From assembly GCF_001598355.1 (NCBI RefSeq), contig NZ_BCYU01000023.1, positions 1 through 56,899 on the forward strand: a DNA stretch of 56,899 nt, in the 5' to 3' direction. The translations under genes and the position numbers were made by a program. Shown here one piece after another: positions 1 to 8,772 of the stretch. The notes beneath the pieces are model-generated. The model saw nothing but the letters and a program-made list of their open reading frames with translations. It had not been told where the DNA came from and ran no database searches. Numbering within the stretch: the first letter of the stretch is position 1; each line of letters begins with the position of its first letter. Origin of the DNA: Sphingomonas asaccharolytica NBRC 15499 (GTDB taxonomy: Bacteria > Pseudomonadota > Alphaproteobacteria > Sphingomonadales > Sphingomonadaceae).

Positions 1-451
1 GGATCGCGACCGCCGCTTCGGGGATCATCGGCATATAGATGGTGACGCGATCGCCCTTGGCGACGCCTTGGTCCTTCAGCGCATTGGCGAAGCGGCAGAC
101 GTCGCGGTGGAGCTCGCGATACGTGATGCGCCGCGGCTGCTCGGTGGGATCGTCGGGCTCCCAGATCAGCGCCACCGTGTCGCCGCGCGTGGCGAGATGG
201 CGATCGAGGCAATTGGCGGAGGCGTTGAGCACGCCGTCGGCGAACCAGCTGATGCGGAAATCGTCCTGCCCGAACGACCAGTCGCCGGCCATTTCGGGCC
301 GCTTGATCCAGTCGAGCCGGCGCGCCTGTTCGAGCCAGAAGGTGCCGGGATCTGCTAGGCTGCGCCCGTGCAGCCTTTCATAGGCTGCGCGATTGACCTT
401 CGCGCGCTTGGCCCAATCTGCCGGTACCGGATAGACGCTCTGCTCGGACAT
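1..451 (-). CDS. acs: acetyl-CoA synthetase, N-terminal part (cut by window edge)
   Basis: Only the first 150 or so residues are in the window; the gene runs off the left edge. Acs converts acetate, ATP and CoA to acetyl-CoA via acetyl-AMP in the cytoplasm. The visible part has the family's N-terminal layout: an FWLEQARRLDW segment, a WFADGVLNASANCLDRHL segment and TYRELHRDVCRFANAL, followed by GDRVTIYMPMIPEA at the start of the adenylation domain. The ATG at 451 follows an AGGAGA ribosome site. A perfect 18-bp palindrome lies just upstream. Identity is clear from these motifs; which acyl-CoA synthetase paralogue it is cannot be proved from the fragment. Confidence 0.88.
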   Translation of the reverse strand, partial: MSEQSVYPVPADWAKRAKVNRAAYERLHGRSLADPGTFWLEQARRLDWIKRPEMAGDWSFGQDDFRISWFADGVLNASANCLDRHLATRGDTVALIWEPDDPTEQPRRITYRELHRDVCRFANALKDQGVAKGDRVTIYMPMIPEAAVAI

Positions 452-462
452 GCTCTCTCCTT

Positions 463-480
463 AGGGCGGCATGCCGCCCT
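463..480. promoter_or_regulatory. 18-bp perfect palindrome upstream of acs
   Basis: AGGGCGGCATGCCGCCCT reads the same on both strands and sits directly upstream of the acs ribosome binding site. It could form a hairpin in the acs leader or be an operator for a dimeric regulator. No T-tract follows on either strand, so it is not a typical terminator. Function is not established. Confidence 0.4.
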
Positions 481-628
481 AATCGTTTGTGGTCGCATCG
501 CGTCGCGGAAAACCGTTGCCCACTTTTTCCGCGCGATGCTCGAACGCCCTCCCTATTGGCGGTAGCAATGGGCGGTTGGCAAGCGCCGCCGCGCCGTGCC
601 ACGGTAGGATTTCGCAGGGGGAAAGCTG

Positions 629-1285
629 ATGAGCGACGGGCCAAACGACCAGCCGATGCATCACGGCGCGCCGGCGCATGCGCTTGAACGGCTGGTATTC
701 TTTTCCGACGCGGTGTTCGCGATTTCGATCACCTTGCTGGTCATCGAGCTCAAGGTGCCGACGCTGCCCTACGCCGCATCAGACACCGCTTTCCTACAGG
801 CGCTCGCCCATCTGACTCCGCATTTCATCGGCTTTTTCGTGTCCTTCTTCGTGATCGGCGCGTTCTGGAGCGGGCATCATCGCGCGTTCGATTGCGCGCG
901 ACATTGGTCGCCCAAATTGCTGATGCCCAATCTGTTCCTGTTATGCTCGGTCGCCGGGATGCCGTTCTTCACCGCCTTGGTCAGCGACTATTACGGCAAG
1001 CTAGTCCCGGCGGTCGCCTATTCCGGCTGGCTGCTGCTCGTCGCGATCTGCAATCTGTGGAACAACAGCATGGCGGTGGCGCCGCCGGTCGCGGCCGACG
1101 ATCTCGACCCCGAATATGCCGCCCTTATCCGGCGGCGCGGCTGGGCGGTGTTGCTCGGGACGACGACCGCCTTGCTGTTCTGCTTCGTCAATCCCTGGTT
1201 CGGGCAACCTGCGCTGATGTCGATGCCGCTATGGCGCAAGCTGCTCGACTACCTCCATCGCCGCGGCGTGATCCGGAGAGTCTGA
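629..1285 (+). CDS. TMEM175-like (DUF1211) potassium channel family protein
   Basis: A 218-residue integral membrane protein. Near the N-terminus it carries the family signature RLVFFSDAVFAI (R-x3-FSD), followed by hydrophobic helices around ITLLVIELKV, FIGFFVSFFVIGAFW, LFLLCSVAGMPFFTAL, YSGWLLLVAICNLW and AVLLGTTTALLFCFV. Bacterial TMEM175 proteins are potassium-selective channels built from repeats of this six-helix unit. ATG at 629 follows GGGGGAAAG. It stands alone between acs (divergent) and the leftward riboflavin operon (convergent). The family call is firm; ion selectivity of this copy is inferred. Confidence 0.8.
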   Translation: MSDGPNDQPMHHGAPAHALERLVFFSDAVFAISITLLVIELKVPTLPYAASDTAFLQALAHLTPHFIGFFVSFFVIGAFWSGHHRAFDCARHWSPKLLMPNLFLLCSVAGMPFFTALVSDYYGKLVPAVAYSGWLLLVAICNLWNNSMAVAPPVAADDLDPEYAALIRRRGWAVLLGTTTALLFCFVNPWFGQPALMSMPLWRKLLDYLHRRGVIRRV

Positions 1286-1289
1286 GGGT

Positions 1290-1898
1290 TCAGCGCGTCC
1301 GCGCGGCCAGCCGGTCGAGCCACGGCGTCGCGATCTGATTGGCCTGACGCACCAGCCCGACCGCGATTACACCGACGACGATGCCCGGCCAGCCCAGGGT
1401 CGCGGTGAACAGCACGGCGCCGGCGGCCACCGCGAGCGCGACGAGCACCACGAGCCCGACTTCGCGCTCCCCGTTGAGATCGAGCGTGATCGTGCGCGGC
1501 GCCCGGCTGTCGTAGAAGCGCGCGGTCGTGAGCAATAGCCGCCCGTCGCCGTCGCGCTTGTTGCCGCCGATGGCGGCAGCGATATTGCGCAGCAACTCGG
1601 GCGGGCCGGCGACGATCTGCGACTCGCGCAACGGCGGTGTGGAAAATGCCGGCCGATCCGACGCCACCGGCGCCACGCCCGATATGCCGACCGGTTCCGG
1701 CCACGATGGCGCAGAGTCAGGCCAGGCGTCCGTCACGGTATCGGTCAAGGTCTGATCGGACGCGTCAACATCGATCGAGTCCGACTCCGCATGATCCGCC
1801 ATCGCCGGCGGCCGCTTCGCCGCCCAGGTGTCGATCACTTGCAGGCGGCCGCCGCGCTCGATCACGCGATAGCGCGACGGCGGCGGCTCGGACGGCAT
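1290..1898 (-). CDS. predicted membrane protein of unknown function, end of the rib operon
   Basis: About 202 residues. The N-terminal two thirds are soluble and acidic (SDSIDVDASDQTLTDTV region); the last third holds a hydrophobic stretch GLVVLVALAVAAGAVLF and a second one GWPGIVVGVIAVGLV, so it probably has two membrane helices. The ATG at 1898 is two bases past the ribH stop, so the two genes are probably co-transcribed. I do not recognise a family; the link to riboflavin rests on position alone. Confidence 0.6.
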   Translation of the reverse strand: MPSEPPPSRYRVIERGGRLQVIDTWAAKRPPAMADHAESDSIDVDASDQTLTDTVTDAWPDSAPSWPEPVGISGVAPVASDRPAFSTPPLRESQIVAGPPELLRNIAAAIGGNKRDGDGRLLLTTARFYDSRAPRTITLDLNGEREVGLVVLVALAVAAGAVLFTATLGWPGIVVGVIAVGLVRQANQIATPWLDRLAARTR

Positions 1899-1899
1899 G

Positions 1900-2319
1900 T
1901 CAGCCGAACTTCTGCCGAAGGTCGAGCATCGCCAGCGCGGCCTTGGCCGCTCCACCGCCCTTGTCGGCCTGATCGGGATCGGCGCGATAGATCGCCTGGG
2001 CTTCGTTCTCGGTCGTGAGGATGCCGTTGCCGATGGCGATGCCGTCCATCGTCAGCGCCATGATGCCGCGGGCGCTTTCGTTCGAGACGATCTCGAAATG
2101 ATAGGTCTCGCCGCGGATCACCACGCCGATCGCGACATAAGCGTCATAACGCCCGCTCTCCACCGCCAGCGCGAGCGCGCCGGGGATTTCGAGCGCGCCG
2201 GGAACGGTCACCGTCTCGTGCGCATGGCCCGCTTCCTCGATCGCGCGGCGCGCGCCGGCGAGCAGCATGTCGTTGAGATGGTCGTAGAAGCGTGCTTCGA
2301 CGATCAATATCCGCGCCAT
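1900..2319 (-). CDS. ribH: 6,7-dimethyl-8-ribityllumazine synthase
   Basis: 139 residues, the normal size for lumazine synthase. It condenses 3,4-dihydroxy-2-butanone 4-phosphate with 5-amino-6-ribitylaminouracil, the penultimate riboflavin step. Recognisable landmarks are the start [18 protein letters not shown], the [12 protein letters not shown] loop, the [24 protein letters not shown] active-site stretch with its catalytic histidine, and [13 protein letters not shown]. The ATG overlaps the ribBX stop by one base (TGATG), so translation is coupled. Confidence 0.95.
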   Translation of the reverse strand: MARILIVEARFYDHLNDMLLAGARRAIEEAGHAHETVTVPGALEIPGALALAVESGRYDAYVAIGVVIRGETYHFEIVSNESARGIMALTMDGIAIGNGILTTENEAQAIYRADPDQADKGGGAAKAALAMLDLRQKFG

Positions 2320-3605
2320 CAATCCAATCCCCCCAGGTCGATCGCGCGTTCTCCTACGATAGACAGGCCATAGCCGTCCAATGCGACCAATATGTGATGC
2401 GTGTTGGTCAGGAGGATCATGTCTTCGACCCCCAATTCGGTCAGGATCTGCGCGCCGACGCCATAGTCGCGCAACTCGTCGGGCATCGGTGCCCCGGCCT
2501 TGTGCTGCAGCGCTTGGCTGAACCCGGTCGCGCCCGACGGCGACAACAGCACGACGACGCCCGCCCCCGCTTTGCCGATGATCTCCATCGATCGCTCGAG
2601 CAGGCCGGCGCGCTTGCCTTCCTCACCGAACAAATCGGCGAACACGCTCATCGCGTGCATCCGGACCAGAGTCGGCTTGTCGGGGTCGATATGCCCCTTG
2701 ATCAGCGCGATCTGCTCGGTGCCGGTGGCCTTGTTGTAATAGGTCCGCGCCGTCCACTCGCCGCCCCAACGGCTGGTGAAGCGCGCCTCGGCACGACGCT
2801 CGACTAGATGGTCGTGCTGGCGACGATAGGCGATCAGGTCACGGATCGTGCCGATCTTGAGCTTGTGCTCCTGCGCGAAGGCAACGAGGTCGTCCATCCG
2901 CGCCATCGTGCCGTCGTCCTTCATGATCTCGCAGATCACGCCCGACGGATTAAGCCCGGCGAGCCGCGAGACGTCGACCGCTGCCTCGGTATGGCCGGCG
3001 CGAACCAACACGCCGCCGTCGCGTGCGACCAGCGGGAAGACATGGCCCGGGGTGACGATGTCGTCGCGCCCCTTGCTCGCGTCGATCGCGACCGAAACGG
3101 TGCGCGCGCGGTCATGTGCTGATATCCCGGTGGTGACGCCCTCGCGCGCTTCGATCGAGACGGTGAAGGCGGTTTCGTGCCGCGTGCCGTTGTTGCGGCT
3201 CATCAGATCGAGCCCGAGCTGCTCGATCCGCGCCTTGGTCATCGACAAGCAAATGAGGCCGCGGCCGTGGCGCGCCATGAAGTTGATCGCGTCGGGAGTC
3301 GCCATCTGCGCCGGGATGATCAGATCGCCCTCATTCTCACGATCCTCGTCGTCGACTAGAATGAACATCCGGCCGTTGCGCGCTTCCTCGATGATCTCCT
3401 CGATCGGCACCAGCGCGGGGCGCTTCTCGCGCAGGTCGAGATAGGATTCGAGCTTGCGCAACGTGTCGGCGGTCGGATTCCATTCGGGCTCGTCGAGCGT
3501 CCGCAGCGAATTGGCGTGGAGCCCGGCAGCGCGGGCAAGCCCCGAGCGCGAAATGCCGCCCGAGGAGACGAGATCGCGAACGCGATCGATCAGCATGGTG
3601 CTCAT
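2319..3605 (-). CDS. ribB: HTH domain fused to DHBP synthase (RibB) and a degenerate GTP cyclohydrolase II domain (RibX)
   Basis: About 428 residues in three parts. Residues 1-60 form a helix-turn-helix ([20 protein letters not shown]). Next is RibB, which makes 3,4-dihydroxy-2-butanone 4-phosphate from ribulose 5-phosphate; its motifs [20 protein letters not shown] and [13 protein letters not shown] are intact. The C-terminal part aligns with GTP cyclohydrolase II but lacks the zinc cysteines and the QGR catalytic segment ([18 protein letters not shown] replaces the usual HSECLTGD...RCDC), so it should not hydrolyse GTP. Such RibBX proteins are known. No intact ribA is in this window. Start chosen at the first ATG after a 20-bp palindrome; a TTG at 3641 is possible. 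Confidence 0.9.
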   Translation of the reverse strand: MSTMLIDRVRDLVSSGGISRSGLARAAGLHANSLRTLDEPEWNPTADTLRKLESYLDLREKRPALVPIEEIIEEARNGRMFILVDDEDRENEGDLIIPAQMATPDAINFMARHGRGLICLSMTKARIEQLGLDLMSRNNGTRHETAFTVSIEAREGVTTGISAHDRARTVSVAIDASKGRDDIVTPGHVFPLVARDGGVLVRAGHTEAAVDVSRLAGLNPSGVICEIMKDDGTMARMDDLVAFAQEHKLKIGTIRDLIAYRRQHDHLVERRAEARFTSRWGGEWTARTYYNKATGTEQIALIKGHIDPDKPTLVRMHAMSVFADLFGEEGKRAGLLERSMEIIGKAGAGVVVLLSPSGATGFSQALQHKAGAPMPDELRDYGVGAQILTELGVEDMILLTNTHHILVALDGYGLSIVGERAIDLGGLD

Positions 3606-3614
3606 AAGGTCGAA

Positions 3615-3656
3615 TATCACATTGCAATGTGATAAATTCAAGCAGGAATCACATTG
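3615..3656 (-). promoter_or_regulatory. palindromic operator and probable promoter of ribBX
   Basis: A perfect 20-bp palindrome TATCACATTGCAATGTGATA lies at 3615-3634, with one more half-site ATCACATTG at 3648-3656 next to the ribE stop. Read leftward, TTGAAT and GATATT with a 17-base spacer give a plausible promoter, and the palindrome fills the spacer. It lies 10-29 bases before the ATG of a gene whose product begins with a helix-turn-helix. Autoregulation by that domain is inferred. Confidence 0.55.
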
Positions 3657-3659
3657 TAG

Positions 3660-4265
3660 CTATTTTTCGAGCAACGACCGCATCCGGCTGAGGTAACGGG
3701 CCAGCACGTCGATCTCGATATTGACCGCCTGTCCTGCTTCGATCGCGCCGAGGGTCGTCACGGCCTGGGTATGGGGGATCAGATTGACCGTGAACTCGGT
3801 GCCCTCCGCCCCGTCGCTGACCATATTGACCGTCAGCGAGACGCCGTCGACCGTCACCGATCCCTTGGCGGCGATATAGGGCGCGAGGTCGCGCGCGACG
3901 CGGAAGGCGATCGTCTTCGAATCGCCCGACGGCTCGACCCGTACCACTTCGGCAACGCCGTCGACATGCCCCGTAACGATATGCCCGCCGAGCTCGTCGC
4001 CCAGCTTCATCGCGCGTTCGAGGTTGAGCTTGCGCCCCTCGCTCCATTGCCCCTGCGCGGTGCGCGAGACGGTTTCGCCCGATATGTCGACGGTGAACCA
4101 GCCCGGCCCCTTGTCGATCACGGTCAGGCACACGCCCGAGCACGAGATCGACGCGCCGAGATCGACCCCGCTCGTGTCGTAAGCGGTTGCAACTACCGCG
4201 CGCAGGTCGCCACGATGCTCGATCGAGCGGATCGTGCCGATATCGGAGATGATGCCGGTGAACAT
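3660..4265 (-). CDS. ribE: riboflavin synthase alpha chain
   Basis: 201 residues with the internal duplication typical of the enzyme, which dismutates two 6,7-dimethyl-8-ribityllumazine molecules into riboflavin and the pyrimidine precursor. Hallmarks are the start MFTGIISDIGTI, the first repeat motif CSGVCLTV with GWFTVDISGET, GGHIVTGHVDG between the repeats, and the second repeat TVDGVSLTVN. It lies 30 bp downstream of ribD, in the same direction, and 55 bp before ribBX. Length and motifs are complete. Confidence 0.95.
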   Translation of the reverse strand: MFTGIISDIGTIRSIEHRGDLRAVVATAYDTSGVDLGASISCSGVCLTVIDKGPGWFTVDISGETVSRTAQGQWSEGRKLNLERAMKLGDELGGHIVTGHVDGVAEVVRVEPSGDSKTIAFRVARDLAPYIAAKGSVTVDGVSLTVNMVSDGAEGTEFTVNLIPHTQAVTTLGAIEAGQAVNIEIDVLARYLSRMRSLLEK

Positions 4266-4295
4266 CGCTAATTTCCCAAGCTGCGCCGACGCTCG

Positions 4296-5276
4296 TCAGC
4301 GGGTGCGTTCGTAGATTTCCAGCCGGTCGATGCCCAACATCCGCGCGTCGTGCAACCGCCAGCGGCCATGCGCGTCGGCGAGATGGCCAAGCCCGATGTC
4401 GCCGAGCGCCGGACGCCCGCCGCCGATCAGGATCGGCGCGCGATAGAGCAACAGGCGATCGACCAAGTCGTCGGCGAGGAATGCCGAGGCCGCGCCGGCG
4501 CCGCCTTCGACCAGGACATGATCGATCTGCTCAAGCCCGGCGATCGCCGCGGGCGAATCGACCCAGTCCCAATGCTCGTGGTCACCGCGATGGCGAGTCA
4601 TCAACAGGCGCCGCGGGCTATGCTGTTCGAGCCCGCCGAGCCGAACATCGAGCCGCGGCGCATCGGCTTCGGCGGTGCCGCGGCCGACAAGGATCGCCTC
4701 GTGCCGCGCGCGTTCGAGATGGGCATGGGCGCGCGCCGCGTCGCCGGTGATCCATTTCGATTCGCCGTCGGCGCGTGCGATGCAGCCGTCGAGCGAGGTG
4801 GCGAGCTTGAGCGTCACATGCGGCCGCCCTGCCGCGCGGCGGGTGAGGAACCCGGCCATCGAGCGCCGCGCCTCTTCGGCCATCACCCCCGCGGTCACCG
4901 CGATACCGGCCGCGCGGAGCCGAGCAATGCCCTGGCCATCGGTGCGCGGATCGGGGTCGCCGAGCGCGATCACCACCTGGGCGACGCCCGCGCCGACCAG
5001 TAGATCGCTGCACGCCGGCCCGCGCGGCGACTGGTGCGCACAAGGTTCGAGGGTCACATAGACTGCCGCGCCGTTCGCCGCCTCGCCCGCCATTGCCAGT
5101 GCCATCGCCTCGGCATGCGGCCGCCCGCCGGGCTGGGTCCAGCCGCGCCCGACGACGCGGCCATCCCTCACGATCACGCAGCCGACATTGGGATTGGGCG
5201 CCGTCCGCCCGCGCCCGCGCTCGGCGAGCGCCAGCGCGGCAGCCATGAAACGCGGGTCGCTTGTGTGCTTCAGCAT
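4296..5276 (-). CDS. ribD: bifunctional deaminase/reductase RibD
   Basis: 326 residues. The N-terminal deaminase half shows the zinc site: PHAEAMAL (H and catalytic E) and TLEPCAHQSPRGPACSDLL (two cysteines). The C-terminal reductase half contains VTLKLATSLDGCIA, SKWITGDAARAHAH and VLVEGGAGAASAFL for NADPH and substrate binding. It carries out two consecutive steps, deamination then side-chain reduction of the pyrimidine intermediate. First gene of the leftward rib cluster; a hairpin repeat lies just upstream. No FMN riboswitch is visible before it. Confidence 0.93.
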   Translation of the reverse strand: MLKHTSDPRFMAAALALAERGRGRTAPNPNVGCVIVRDGRVVGRGWTQPGGRPHAEAMALAMAGEAANGAAVYVTLEPCAHQSPRGPACSDLLVGAGVAQVVIALGDPDPRTDGQGIARLRAAGIAVTAGVMAEEARRSMAGFLTRRAAGRPHVTLKLATSLDGCIARADGESKWITGDAARAHAHLERARHEAILVGRGTAEADAPRLDVRLGGLEQHSPRRLLMTRHRGDHEHWDWVDSPAAIAGLEQIDHVLVEGGAGAASAFLADDLVDRLLLYRAPILIGGGRPALGDIGLGHLADAHGRWRLHDARMLGIDRLEIYERTR

Positions 5277-5315
5277 GGCGTCGCCGACGTCGGATCAGAT
5301 CCAAGCCGGCCCGTT

Positions 5316-5388
5316 CTCCTGCGAACGCAGGAGCCTAGGGCCACACGCGATTCCCTCAACAACCCTGGGCTCCTGCTTCCGCAGGAGC
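5316..5388. repeat. REP-like double hairpin element
   Basis: Two near-identical hairpins, CTCCTGCG-AA-CGCAGGAG (5316-5333) and GCTCCTGC-TTCC-GCAGGAGC (5369-5388). An outer inverted repeat GAGCCTAGGG / CCCTGGGCTC (9 of 10 pairs) joins them, so the whole can fold as one cruciform. It fills the gap between ribD and the neighbouring membrane-protein gene. This resembles dispersed palindromic elements of sphingomonad genomes; copy number cannot be checked here. Confidence 0.55.
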
Positions 5389-5415
5389 ACGAGCCGGTCG
5401 CGATGCGACGCCCCC

Positions 5416-5766
5416 CTACAACCAAGGCGACAGCTTGTCGTTCAGGCGCTTGAACGCGGCCTTTCGCTCGTCGTCTTCCTTCTTCTGCTTGGCGTCCTCG
5501 ATCTTCTTCTTGTCGCCGTCGATCTTCTGCTGCGCGACGATCTCCGCATCGCTGCGGTCGGCGCGCCACGACTGGACGTAGATGATGGTCGGCCGCCGCC
5601 ATTCGCGCTGGACGGTCGAACCGGCGGCGAAGCCCCCGACGATCAGGATGCAGAGCATCAGAGAGCCGAACAGGATCAGGATTTCGTATTTCTTGCGCGT
5701 GCCGAGATAGCGGCGCAGGTCGAGCAACGCGCGAAACGGATTGTAGCGGCCGAGGAAACTTCCCAT
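5416..5766 (-). CDS. small membrane protein with charged coiled-coil tail
   Basis: 116 residues from ATG 5766. Residues 1-25 are basic (MGSFLGRYNPFRALLDLRRY), then one membrane helix EILILFGSLMLCILIVGGFA, a periplasmic segment, and a C-terminal lysine/glutamate-rich coiled coil (DGDKKKIEDAKQKKEDDERK). It lies about 50 bp downstream of the TonB-like gene and shares its direction, so it may act with that transporter. I do not know a named family. Confidence 0.65.
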   Translation of the reverse strand: MGSFLGRYNPFRALLDLRRYLGTRKKYEILILFGSLMLCILIVGGFAAGSTVQREWRRPTIIYVQSWRADRSDAEIVAQQKIDGDKKKIEDAKQKKEDDERKAAFKRLNDKLSPWL

Positions 5767-5819
5767 CGGCTCAAGATAGTCACGGGACTGGCAACAGGCC
5801 AGCCCCGCGACCGAAACGG

Positions 5820-6497
5820 TCACTGCTCGTTGAGCACGAACCGCAGACTCATCGTCTTCCATTGCTCGATCGGCACGCCGTCCTGGGTCGCCGGCTTGAA
5901 CCGCCATTTGCCCAGCGCCTGGCGCTGCGCGGCGGCGAAGAAGGCGTCCGACGCAGCCGACACCTTTTCGACCTGCTTCACCCGGCCGTCTGTGCCGACC
6001 AGCACGCGCAGCACGACACGGCCGCTATTGCCGGCGCGTTGCTCCTCGGGCGGATAAGGCGGCTGGAGCAGGCCCTGATAGCGTGGATCGATGAACGCAT
6101 CGACCATGACCGGCTTGGCGATAGGCGTCGGGATCACAGCGGGCGTCGGATCCGGACTAGTGCCGATCGCAGCCCCGGGATTCGGCGGTTGCACCTCGCG
6201 GGTGGTCGGCAACGGATTGATCGGCGGTAGCGGCAGCGGCTGCACCGGCGGCGTGTAGACTGTCTCGATCGGGGGGGTCTTGGTCTCGGTTTTCGGAGGT
6301 TCCAGCTTGATCGGAGGGGGCGGCGGCGGTTCGATGACCCGATATCCCTCAAAGATATCGGGCTTTTTCATAACAGTGGTGATCTGCAGCCCCATCACCA
6401 ACGCCGCGATCGGGCCCACGGTCAGTCCCAGTGCCAGCGCCAAGCTACCCGGCCTGAACGCCGGGCCTGCGCCATAACGGTCACCATAAGTCGCCAT
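5820..6497 (-). CDS. TonB family protein
   Basis: About 225 residues. A short cytoplasmic N-terminus is followed by a single membrane anchor (LALALGLTVGPIAALVMGLQ), a proline-rich periplasmic spacer (EPPPPPPIKLEPP...) and a C-terminal TonB domain with PPYPPEEQRAGNSGRVVLRVLVGTDGRV and the closing KWRFKPATQDGVPIEQW. TonB couples the inner-membrane proton gradient to outer-membrane transporters. The ATG at 6497 follows GGAGAG; longer in-frame starts lack a good ribosome site. No ExbB/ExbD neighbours are seen. Confidence 0.85.
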   Translation of the reverse strand: MATYGDRYGAGPAFRPGSLALALGLTVGPIAALVMGLQITTVMKKPDIFEGYRVIEPPPPPPIKLEPPKTETKTPPIETVYTPPVQPLPLPPINPLPTTREVQPPNPGAAIGTSPDPTPAVIPTPIAKPVMVDAFIDPRYQGLLQPPYPPEEQRAGNSGRVVLRVLVGTDGRVKQVEKVSAASDAFFAAAQRQALGKWRFKPATQDGVPIEQWKTMSLRFVLNEQ

Positions 6498-6577
6498 ATC
6501 GTCTCTCCTTTCACGGTCTCGGATGCCGCGACTCGGAGATGATACAACATTACATATGGCCGTCAAGATGCTCGCTG

Positions 6578-7900
6578 TTATCCGGACGCGAGCCGCTCCA
6601 GGGCGCGGTCACGGCCGATCAGCGGCAGTAGAGCAGCCATGTCGGGACCGTGGTCCATCCCGGTCAGCGCTCGGCGGAGCGGTAGAAATAAAGGTTTGCC
6701 CTTGCGCCCCGTCGCGTCCTTGAGCGCGCCGGTCAGCGCGTGCCAGGGATCGCCAGTCCAGTCGATCTCGCCGACGATGCGATGGGCGGTGGCCAGGAAC
6801 TCGCGATCTTCGGGATCGGCGGCGGCCGAGATCGGCCCCTCCACCACGTGCCACCAATCGGCCGCGCCGGCGATGGTGGTCAGATTGGGCCGGATCGCTT
6901 CCCAGGCAGCGCCGTCCATGCCCGCAGGCAGGCGATCGGCGACCGCTGCGAACTCGAGCTGGTGGACGATCCGCGCATTGAGCTGGGCAAGCTCGCCCTC
7001 GTCGAACCGCGCCGGCGCGCGGCCGAAGCGCGAGAAATCGAACGCGGCGGTCAGCGGTGCGGGATCGACTAACGGCTCGACCGGATCGCTGGTGCCGATC
7101 CGCGCGAGCAAGGCGACGATCGCCTGCGGCTCGATCCCCTCGCCGCGGAAATGCTCGACGCCGAGCGAGCCGAGCCGCTTCGACAATTTGCCTTCCGCTC
7201 CGGTCAGCAACGCGGCATGCGCGAAGGTCGGCAGCGGCGCGTTCATCGCGACGAACATCTGCAGCTGGAGCGCGGTGTTGGAGACATGGTCCTCGCCACG
7301 CACGACATGGCTGATACCCATATCGACATCGTCGATCACGGACGGCAGCATATAGAGCCACGATCCGTCGGCGCGGCGGATCACCGGATCGCTCATCGTC
7401 GCGGCGTCGAAATGCTGGGGACCGCGGATCAGATCGTGCCATTCGATCGCGCCCGGATCGAGCTTGAACCGCCAATGCGGGCGGATGCCGTCAGCCTCGA
7501 GCTTCGCGCGATCGGCATCGCTGAGCGCCAGCGCGGCGCGATCATAGACGGGCGGCAGACCCCGTCCGAGCAGGATCTTGCGCTTGAGCTCGAGCTCCTG
7601 CTGCGTCTCGTAAGCGGGATAGATCCGCCCCGCCGCACGCAGATCGTCGAAGCGGCGTTCGTACAGTGTGAACCGCTCGGACTGTCTCACCTCCTCATCG
7701 GGTGCCAGCCCCAGCCAGGCGAGATCGGCGCGGATCGACTCGACATAGCGCTCCTCGCTACGCTCGACATCGGTATCGTCGATCCGGAGCACGAACCGCC
7801 CACCGGTCGAGCGCGCGAACAGCCAGTTGAGGATCGCGGTACGGATATTGCCGATATGGAGATTGCCGGTCGGACTCGGCGCGAAACGGGTGACGGTCAT
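6578..7900 (-). CDS. gltX: glutamyl-tRNA synthetase
   Basis: 440 residues, class I synthetase charging tRNA with glutamate in the cytoplasm. The HIGH-type motif is HIGN (residues 15-18, after RFAPSPTGNL) and the KMSKS-type loop is KLSKR. Other family blocks are VLRIDDTDVERSEE, DDVDMGISHVVRGEDHVSNTALQ and WRFKLDPG. It is somewhat shorter than the usual 470 residues; many alphaproteobacteria have two GltX copies and this may be the shorter one. Leftward, single gene. Confidence 0.93.
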   Translation of the reverse strand: MTVTRFAPSPTGNLHIGNIRTAILNWLFARSTGGRFVLRIDDTDVERSEERYVESIRADLAWLGLAPDEEVRQSERFTLYERRFDDLRAAGRIYPAYETQQELELKRKILLGRGLPPVYDRAALALSDADRAKLEADGIRPHWRFKLDPGAIEWHDLIRGPQHFDAATMSDPVIRRADGSWLYMLPSVIDDVDMGISHVVRGEDHVSNTALQLQMFVAMNAPLPTFAHAALLTGAEGKLSKRLGSLGVEHFRGEGIEPQAIVALLARIGTSDPVEPLVDPAPLTAAFDFSRFGRAPARFDEGELAQLNARIVHQLEFAAVADRLPAGMDGAAWEAIRPNLTTIAGAADWWHVVEGPISAAADPEDREFLATAHRIVGEIDWTGDPWHALTGALKDATGRKGKPLFLPLRRALTGMDHGPDMAALLPLIGRDRALERLASG

Positions 7901-8007
7901 GCCCGCGACTTAGGGCGAGTGGGCGTGGGCGGCAATGCACGGACGGTGGCGGATGTCCCCGCGTCATTCCGTCCCAGCAGACGCGGCGCTATCGCTTCGA
8001 ATTGTCG

Positions 8008-8493
8008 TCAGACATAGGCGGCGCTGACATCCTGCTTGATGCCATGGAGCCGAACGACCTGACGCCCGACGCAGACCGGCGCGGCGATGAGGCGCATCCA
8101 TTTCGGCGGCCCGTTCACCGGCATGATTTCGGCGTCGAGCGTAAAGCCGCGCCGGTGCTTGATGGCATAAGCGCGCAGCCGTTCCATCGCGGCGCGCGAT
8201 GGCTCTGCATATAAAGCGGCGATCTCGTCCCGAGCGAGAATCGCGCCGCGCGGCAAGCCGAACAGGTCGAACACCCCGTCCGTCCAGCTCAGCGCATTGT
8301 CGGACAAATTGCACTCCCATAGCCCAATGCCGCGCGCCGCCACGAGCTCGGAATAACGCCCTGGGACGACCAGCGCCTCACCCGGCTCGTCGAGCAGACA
8401 GCCGAGGTCGAAGCGCTGATGTTGCTCGAACAACGGCCAGCTATGGGTCAGCGGCAAGGCATAGCTCACGCTCGCTCTGTTCCGGCATGCCAT
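8008..8493 (-). CDS. PAS-domain protein
   Basis: About 161 residues. The central part, RGIGLWECNLSDNALSWTDGVFDLFGLP followed by RAAMERLRAYAIKHRRGFTLDAEI and ending WMRLIAAPVCVGRQVVRLHGIKQDVS, is a single PAS fold including the PAC end. No kinase, cyclase or HTH output domain is attached, so it may act as a stand-alone sensor. The start is uncertain: the ATG at 8493 has no strong ribosome site. The ligand is unknown. Confidence 0.65.
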   Translation of the reverse strand: MACRNRASVSYALPLTHSWPLFEQHQRFDLGCLLDEPGEALVVPGRYSELVAARGIGLWECNLSDNALSWTDGVFDLFGLPRGAILARDEIAALYAEPSRAAMERLRAYAIKHRRGFTLDAEIMPVNGPPKWMRLIAAPVCVGRQVVRLHGIKQDVSAAYV

Positions 8494-8749
8494 GATCGGC
8501 CCGGTCAAGGGAATCCTATGACGCCGAAAGTGTGTCCAATAGGTTTCGGCGGCCTACCCGAAACGGCAAGTCGAAAGACGCTGCATGAGCAGTTCGTTCG
8601 TGACCTTCCTGAGGCTCTCGGCATCGCTGAGGAATGGCCGCTTCCCACCCAACTAACGACGTCCGGATTTAGACAGGCATCCCCGTCGCGGCAAAAGCCG
8701 CGCCGTCGGTCGGAGCCTTAGGCTCCGCCGGCCGGGGTCGCGCTGACTC

Positions 8750-8772
8750 GCGGAATAGCGCGGCTATTCCGC
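8750..8772 (-). terminator. hairpin at the 3' end of rlmE
   Basis: GCGGAATAGC-GCG-GCTATTCCGC is a perfect 10-bp stem with a 3-base loop spanning the rlmE stop codon. A weaker outer stem continues it. No T-tract follows, so it may stabilise the 3' end or act as a weak terminator. Confidence 0.4.

Noticed and set aside
5277..5415. FMN riboswitch before the rib operon
   Set aside because: The gap is filled by a double hairpin repeat, and the conserved RFN segments are not seen.
8509..8749. Possible short gene between the PAS gene and rlmE
   Set aside because: The plus-strand frame has no ribosome site, no domain and a low-complexity end; I see nothing supportable in this stretch.
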